From Flavobacterium aquidurense (GTDB taxonomy: Bacteria; Bacteroidota; Bacteroidia; Flavobacteriales; Flavobacteriaceae): a DNA stretch of 64,000 bases. The notes below the pieces were generated by a model. That model ran no database searches and was not told the origin of the DNA. It saw only the letters and a program-made list of their open reading frames with translations. The position numbers were made by a program, and so were the translations under genes. This document shows, in pieces, positions 60,785 through 64,000 of this stretch (within the stretch, counting starts at the first letter, position 1; each line of letters begins with the position of its first letter). The stretch lies in assembly GCA_900107365.1 (NCBI GenBank), contig FNPS01000008.1:1-64000 (forward strand), given 5' to 3'.

Positions 60785-62331
60785 GTAAGATAGCAGATTT
60801 ATATATTCGTGTAAGTACTGACGAGCAGGCTGAAAAAGGCTTCTCCCAACGTAATCAGGAAGAAATGCTAAGAAAGTATTGTAGCATAAACCAAATACAG
60901 ATACGTTATGTAATTTACGAAGATCATTCGGCAAAGACTTTTAACAGGCCGCAATGGAAAAAATTTCTTGCTGATGTGAAGAAACATAAAAATAAAATTA
61001 ATCTGGTTCTTTTTATGAAGTGGGACAGATTCAGTCGCAATGCCGGTGATGCTTACCAAATGATCAATGTTTTAAGAAAACTGGGTGTAGAGCCGCAGGC
61101 TATAGAACAGCCGCTTGACCTGAGTATACCGGAGAACAAAATGATGCTTGCATTTTACTTGGCTGCTCCCGAGGTTGAAAACGACCGAAGAGCACTAAAT
61201 ACATTTCAGGGGCTTAGACGAGGTAAGAAAGAGGGCAGACATATGGGAATGGCTCCTTACGGTTATGCAAATAAAGTAACTGAGGATGGAAAAAAATATA
61301 TTGCCATTGTACCGGAAAAAGCAACAAAACTTATCTGGATATTTGAACAGGTTGCAAGAAATGTTTTTAGTACCGAGTCTATTTATCAAATGGCCAAGGA
61401 CAAAGGGCTTGTCCTGTCCAAGAGTAACTTGTGGGTCATACTTAGGAATCCACTTTACTGCGGAAAAATAGTTGTTCCCAAATATAGAGATGAAGAAGAA
61501 AGATGGGTAAACGGACAACATGATGCCATCATAAGCGATGGTTTGTTTTATCGCGTACAAGACGTTCTTGATAGTAAAGCGAGGACATATAGGCCAAAGA
61601 TCAAGACTATTGAAAATTTTCCATTAAGAGGCTTTTTTCTATGTCCGCAGTGCGGTCAGAAGCTAACAGGCAGTAAATGTAAAGGAAGGAATAAATATTA
61701 CTACTACTATCATTGTCATAAAGATTGTAAATGGAGAGTTAACTCGGAGATTGCCAATAAAATATTTAAAGACTATTTAAATAAATTCAAACCTTTACCA
61801 GAGGTGAAAAAATTATATGCGGCAGTGCTGCTTGAAGGATATCGAGAACACACTGGGGTAGTTGCTAATGAAAAAAAGAAGTCACTTGAACAAATAGCAA
61901 CTTACGAAAAGAAATTATCGGTTGCCAGAAATCTATTAGTAAGTGAGAAAATTGATGCTGAGGACTATAATCTGATGAAGAATGAATACAATGAAATTAT
62001 CAGTAATCTGGAAAAAGAGATGGGAAATGTGGAGGACGACAGAGGGAATATAGAGTATTTAACGAACTCAGGACTGCAAAACCTTTTAAAACTCGGGGAC
62101 GCCTTTGATAATGCGAGTTTAGCAGATTCGAGGGAGGTAATTGGTTTAATTTTTCCTGAAAATTTTACATTTCGAGAAAACAAAATCCAAACCGCTAGGA
62201 TCAACGAAATGGTCAACTGTATCTACCTGGTAAACAATAGATTACGGACAAAAAAAAACGGGACAAAAGATGATATTTTTCTTTTGTCCCGAGTAGTGAC
62301 CTCGACTGGATTCAAACCAGTAACCTCTTGA
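60781..62331 (+). CDS. Serine recombinase (large, integrase type)
   Basis: The 516-residue protein has the resolvase-like catalytic domain with S12 in Tyr-Ile-Arg-Val-Ser-Thr-Asp-Glu-Gln and Lys-Trp-Asp-Arg-Phe-Ser-Arg-Asn. The recombinase domain (about 140-260), a zinc ribbon (Cys-Pro-Gln-Cys, about 288-320) and a coiled-coil follow. It is the likely integrase of the element. Its last 23 codons or so are encoded by the tRNA-Arg terminator and the 3' part of the tRNA gene, so its end was probably set by the integration event. Confidence 0.9.
   Translation: MSKIADLYIRVSTDEQAEKGFSQRNQEEMLRKYCSINQIQIRYVIYEDHSAKTFNRPQWKKFLADVKKHKNKINLVLFMKWDRFSRNAGDAYQMINVLRKLGVEPQAIEQPLDLSIPENKMMLAFYLAAPEVENDRRALNTFQGLRRGKKEGRHMGMAPYGYANKVTEDGKKYIAIVPEKATKLIWIFEQVARNVFSTESIYQMAKDKGLVLSKSNLWVILRNPLYCGKIVVPKYRDEEERWVNGQHDAIISDGLFYRVQDVLDSKARTYRPKIKTIENFPLRGFFLCPQCGQKLTGSKCKGRNKYYYYYHCHKDCKWRVNSEIANKIFKDYLNKFKPLPEVKKLYAAVLLEGYREHTGVVANEKKKSLEQIATYEKKLSVARNLLVSEKIDAEDYNLMKNEYNEIISNLEKEMGNVEDDRGNIEYLTNSGLQNLLKLGDAFDNASLADSREVIGLIFPENFTFRENKIQTARINEMVNCIYLVNNRLRTKKNGTKDDIFLLSRVVTSTGFKPVTS
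62252..62290 (-). terminator. Terminator of tRNA-Arg
   Basis: A perfect 11-bp stem GGGACAAAAGA/TCTTTTGTCCC (62260-62270 with 62280-62290) is followed on the minus strand by CGTTTTTTTTTG. It lies 6 bases past the tRNA 3' end. The plus-strand recombinase frame passes through it. Confidence 0.85.
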
Positions 62332-62370
62332 GCCGTAATCAAGTGCGCTATTCAGTTGCGCCACGAGGCC
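62297..62370 (-). tRNA. tRNA-Arg (anticodon ACG)
   Basis: The 74-base cloverleaf has acceptor GGCCTCG pairing with CGAGGTC (one G-U), D stem GCGC/GCGC and anticodon stem CTTGA/TCAAG with loop TTACGGC (anticodon ACG). The T-arm is ACTGG/CCAGT with loop TTTGAAT. The discriminator is A and CCA is not encoded. The gene is intact although the recombinase frame overlaps its last 35 bases. It appears to be the integration target of the element. Confidence 0.95.
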
Positions 62371-62485
62371 TTTTTGTTATCAATTCAGCTAATTTTTCGT
62401 AGCTTTGTTGATTGCTTATTGCGGGTGCAAAGATAGGTATAAATGCGAGATATGCAAGCATAAAATAACATAAAAATAAAAAAAA

Positions 62486-62998
62486 ATGCAGATTGAAAAT
62501 TATATACGTGATATTCAAGGTTTTCCAAAAGAAGGAATTTTGTTTAAAGATATTACTCCGCTATTAAATGATCCAATTGCGAGAACAGAATGTCTCAAAA
62601 TTTTGCTGGAATCTTTAAATGGACAAAAAATAGATAAGGTGGTGGGAGCGGAGAGTCGTGGTTTTTTCTTCGGAATGTTGTTGGCGCAGGAATTAAATGC
62701 AGGTTTTATTCCCGTAAGGAAACCTAAAAAGCTGCCTTATGAGATTATTTCAGCTTCGTATGAATTAGAATACGGATCTGATAGTCTCGAAATGCACACA
62801 GATGCCATTCAAAAAGGAGATCGCGTTTTAATCCACGATGATGTTCTGGCAACAGGCGGAACGGCAAGAGCGGTTTGTGAGTTGGTAGAAAAACTAGGAG
62901 GCGAAATTGTACAGTGCAATTTTTTAATGGAATTATCTTTTCTAAACGGCAGGGAGAAAATTAAAAATCATCCCATTTTTGCAGCACTTACATATTGA
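62486..62998 (+). CDS. apt: Adenine phosphoribosyltransferase
   Basis: The 170-residue protein matches Apt over its full length: Phe-Pro-Lys-Glu-Gly-Ile-Leu-Phe-Lys-Asp-Ile-Thr-Pro-Leu (13-26), Ala-Glu-Ser-Arg-Gly-Phe (55-60) and the PRPP loop Val-Leu-Ile-His-Asp-Asp-Val-Leu-Ala-Thr-Gly-Gly-Thr (114-126). It converts adenine and PRPP to AMP. As a housekeeping gene beyond the tRNA it marks the chromosomal side of the integration site. Confidence 0.97.
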   Translation: MQIENYIRDIQGFPKEGILFKDITPLLNDPIARTECLKILLESLNGQKIDKVVGAESRGFFFGMLLAQELNAGFIPVRKPKKLPYEIISASYELEYGSDSLEMHTDAIQKGDRVLIHDDVLATGGTARAVCELVEKLGGEIVQCNFLMELSFLNGREKIKNHPIFAALTY

Positions 62999-62999
62999 T

Positions 63000-63650
63000 T
63001 TAAATCAAAACGATTTTATTTTTTATGGCATAAAGCACTAATCCAATTCGGGTTTTGATTTCGAGTTTATCAAAAAGACATTCTCTATAACCATCGATTG
63101 TTTTGGGGCTTAAACACATTTCTGAGGCTATTTCTTTATAAGTTTTCTCGGTGCAGGCATGTTTGATGAAAACAAGTTCCTTTTCTTTTAAACTGATTTT
63201 TTTCGAATCATCATTTGCTTTTTTGACCAGCATTCCAGAAACCATTTCTGTAAAATAAAATCCTTTTTCAATGACTGATACCATGGCATCCTTGAAAATC
63301 TCTGGCGAAGTATCTTTCAGGAGATAACCTTTGGCACCGTTTGTAATCATCTTTATGATGATTTCCTCGTCGTCGTTGACAGAAAGGGCTATAACCTTCA
63401 AGTCGGGTCTGTTTTCTTTAATCCATTTCATTGTGCTTACACCATCTAAAACCGGCATATTTACATCTAATAAAATCAAATCGACATCTGTATCTTCATG
63501 GTCCTGCACATACGAAACAAATACTTTTCCATTTTCAAATCGGTTAATCACTTCAAAATCCTTAAAACTGTTGATTAAAAGTTCAAGAGATTGTGAAAAA
63601 AGCTGGTGATCGTCAACAATAATTATTTTGTTTTTGGTGTTTGGTTTCAT
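63000..63650 (-). CDS. LuxR/NarL-type response regulator
   Basis: The 216-residue protein has a receiver domain with acidic pocket D13/D14, phosphoacceptor D62 (Leu-Leu-Asp-Val-Asn-Met-Pro) and a conserved Lys near 117. A C-terminal LuxR helix-turn-helix follows (about 152-210, Tyr-Lys-Glu-Ile-Ala-Ser-Glu-Met-Cys-Leu-Ser-Pro-Lys-Thr-Ile-Asp). It would bind DNA when phosphorylated by the kinase encoded immediately upstream, with which its start overlaps by one base. The signal is unknown. Confidence 0.93.
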   Translation of the reverse strand: MKPNTKNKIIIVDDHQLFSQSLELLINSFKDFEVINRFENGKVFVSYVQDHEDTDVDLILLDVNMPVLDGVSTMKWIKENRPDLKVIALSVNDDEEIIIKMITNGAKGYLLKDTSPEIFKDAMVSVIEKGFYFTEMVSGMLVKKANDDSKKISLKEKELVFIKHACTEKTYKEIASEMCLSPKTIDGYRECLFDKLEIKTRIGLVLYAIKNKIVLI

Positions 63651-64000
63651 TAGTCTTTGATTAAGGGGTATTCTAGTGTTACATTGGTTCCTGAGGCATT
63701 TGATTCCATTATTAATTGTGCTCCAATTAATTTGGCTCTTAATTTCATATTGTTTAAACCTAATCCTGAATTGGTTTGGTTGGTATCATATCCAATACCG
63801 AAATCTTTCATATCTAAGCAAAAATGAGTTGCAGTTGTATTAATATTTACTTCAAATAAGTCACTGTGTGAATGTTTTAGGCTATTATGCAGTGCTTCCT
63901 GAAAAATTCTATAAATAAACAAATCGTGTTCCTGGCTTATATTCGGAATTTCGCCTGTAAGATTGTAATGGTATTGAATGTTTTTCAGCTTTTTTATACG
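63650..64000 (-). CDS. Sensor histidine kinase, C-terminal part (cut by window)
   Basis: The visible 116 residues are the ATP-binding end of a NarX/DesK-type kinase: an N box (Phe-Gln-Glu-Ala-Leu-His-Asn-Ser-Leu-Lys-His-Ser), a G1 box (Asp-Phe-Gly-Ile-Gly-Tyr) and a G2 box (Gly-Leu-Gly-Leu-Asn-Asn-Met). The frame is open to the window edge with no stop, so the sensor part lies outside. It pairs with the LuxR-type regulator. Confidence 0.92.
   Translation of the reverse strand, partial: RIKKLKNIQYHYNLTGEIPNISQEHDLFIYRIFQEALHNSLKHSHSDLFEVNINTTATHFCLDMKDFGIGYDTNQTNSGLGLNNMKLRAKLIGAQLIMESNASGTNVTLEYPLIKD

Larger units (their letters stand above)
9113..62331. mobile_element. Integrative and conjugative element with cargo (left end not found)
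   Basis: The backbone is ssb/PRTRC, traA-N, mobA-C, topB, RteC and a serine recombinase next to tRNA-Arg. The right end is placed at the recombinase/tRNA junction (62260-62331). The left end is not visible: no direct copy of the tRNA 3' end or of its terminator was seen by eye at lower coordinates. The accessory genes at 1-8.4 kb may belong to it too. The start given is only the first backbone gene. Confidence 0.65.

Noticed and set aside
1..64000. CRISPR array
   Set aside because: No set of regularly spaced near-identical repeats of 24-37 bases with unique spacers was seen, and no cas genes are present.

Overview
The window is most likely from a Bacteroidota genome, probably Flavobacterium or a close relative (inference). 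Supporting this are the SusC/SusD pair, the DUF6520-type peptide, the Bacteroidetes-type tra/mob set (TraA to TraN, MobA/B/C with a YWFCY coupling protein, RteC), the PRTRC cassette, short intergenic gaps and few Shine-Dalgarno sites. Most of it looks like an integrative and conjugative element (ICE) with its cargo. The right boundary is at a tRNA-Arg(ACG) near 62.3 kb, where a serine recombinase gene runs into the tRNA. The left boundary was not found and may lie outside the window.

Region by region. 0-9 kb is accessory DNA: two small genes separated by an attC-like imperfect palindrome, a hypothetical gene flanked by two copies of a stem-loop repeat, then leftward genes of conflict-system type. 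These are a 129-aa helical protein and an overlapping 1127-aa TPR/GreAB-C-like/PIN-like protein that share an ungapped 18-residue Gly/Asn/His motif, plus a DUF4365 nuclease-like protein and a caspase-fold protein. 9.1-14.8 kb is a rightward ssb, DUF932 and PRTRC (E, C, F-like, B, ThiF) block. 15-24.1 kb is a leftward type IV secretion operon (traE-F-G-I-J-K-x-L-M-N in order of transcription), preceded by the traA-B-C-D region at 24.3-27.3 kb. 27.3-28.0 kb is a gene-free stretch rich in hairpins (candidate oriT) lying before mobA/mobB and the coupling-protein gene. 32.4-38.3 kb carries an ORF6N protein, topoisomerase III, a DUF4099/DUF3945 protein, a helix-turn-helix protein and RteC.

38.4-51.6 kb is metabolic or regulatory cargo. 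An alpha-oxoamine synthase/GNAT fusion is divergent from a small protein and a PAS-AraC regulator, with four helically phased repeats between them. Next come a MauE-like membrane protein and a four-cysteine secreted peptide, facing an S9 peptidase, SusD and SusC operon. 52.0-60.2 kb is a very AT-rich island: an XRE regulator with a 24-bp perfect palindrome upstream, then a tightly packed, partly overlapping gene set. It encodes a PRTase-like protein, a P-loop ATPase, a Rossmann-like protein, a second ATPase with zinc ribbon and HhH, a HEPN-type protein, and an N6-adenine methylase with a target-recognition-like tail. This looks like an uncharacterised multi-gene defence system.

60.6-62.3 kb is a small coupled ORF plus the serine recombinase. 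Beyond the tRNA lie housekeeping genes: apt and a LuxR-type response regulator with its histidine kinase, which is cut by the window edge. The transfer genes would move the element, the recombinase would insert it at the tRNA, and the two conflict loci (2.7-8.4 kb and 52-60 kb) are the candidate defence cargo.
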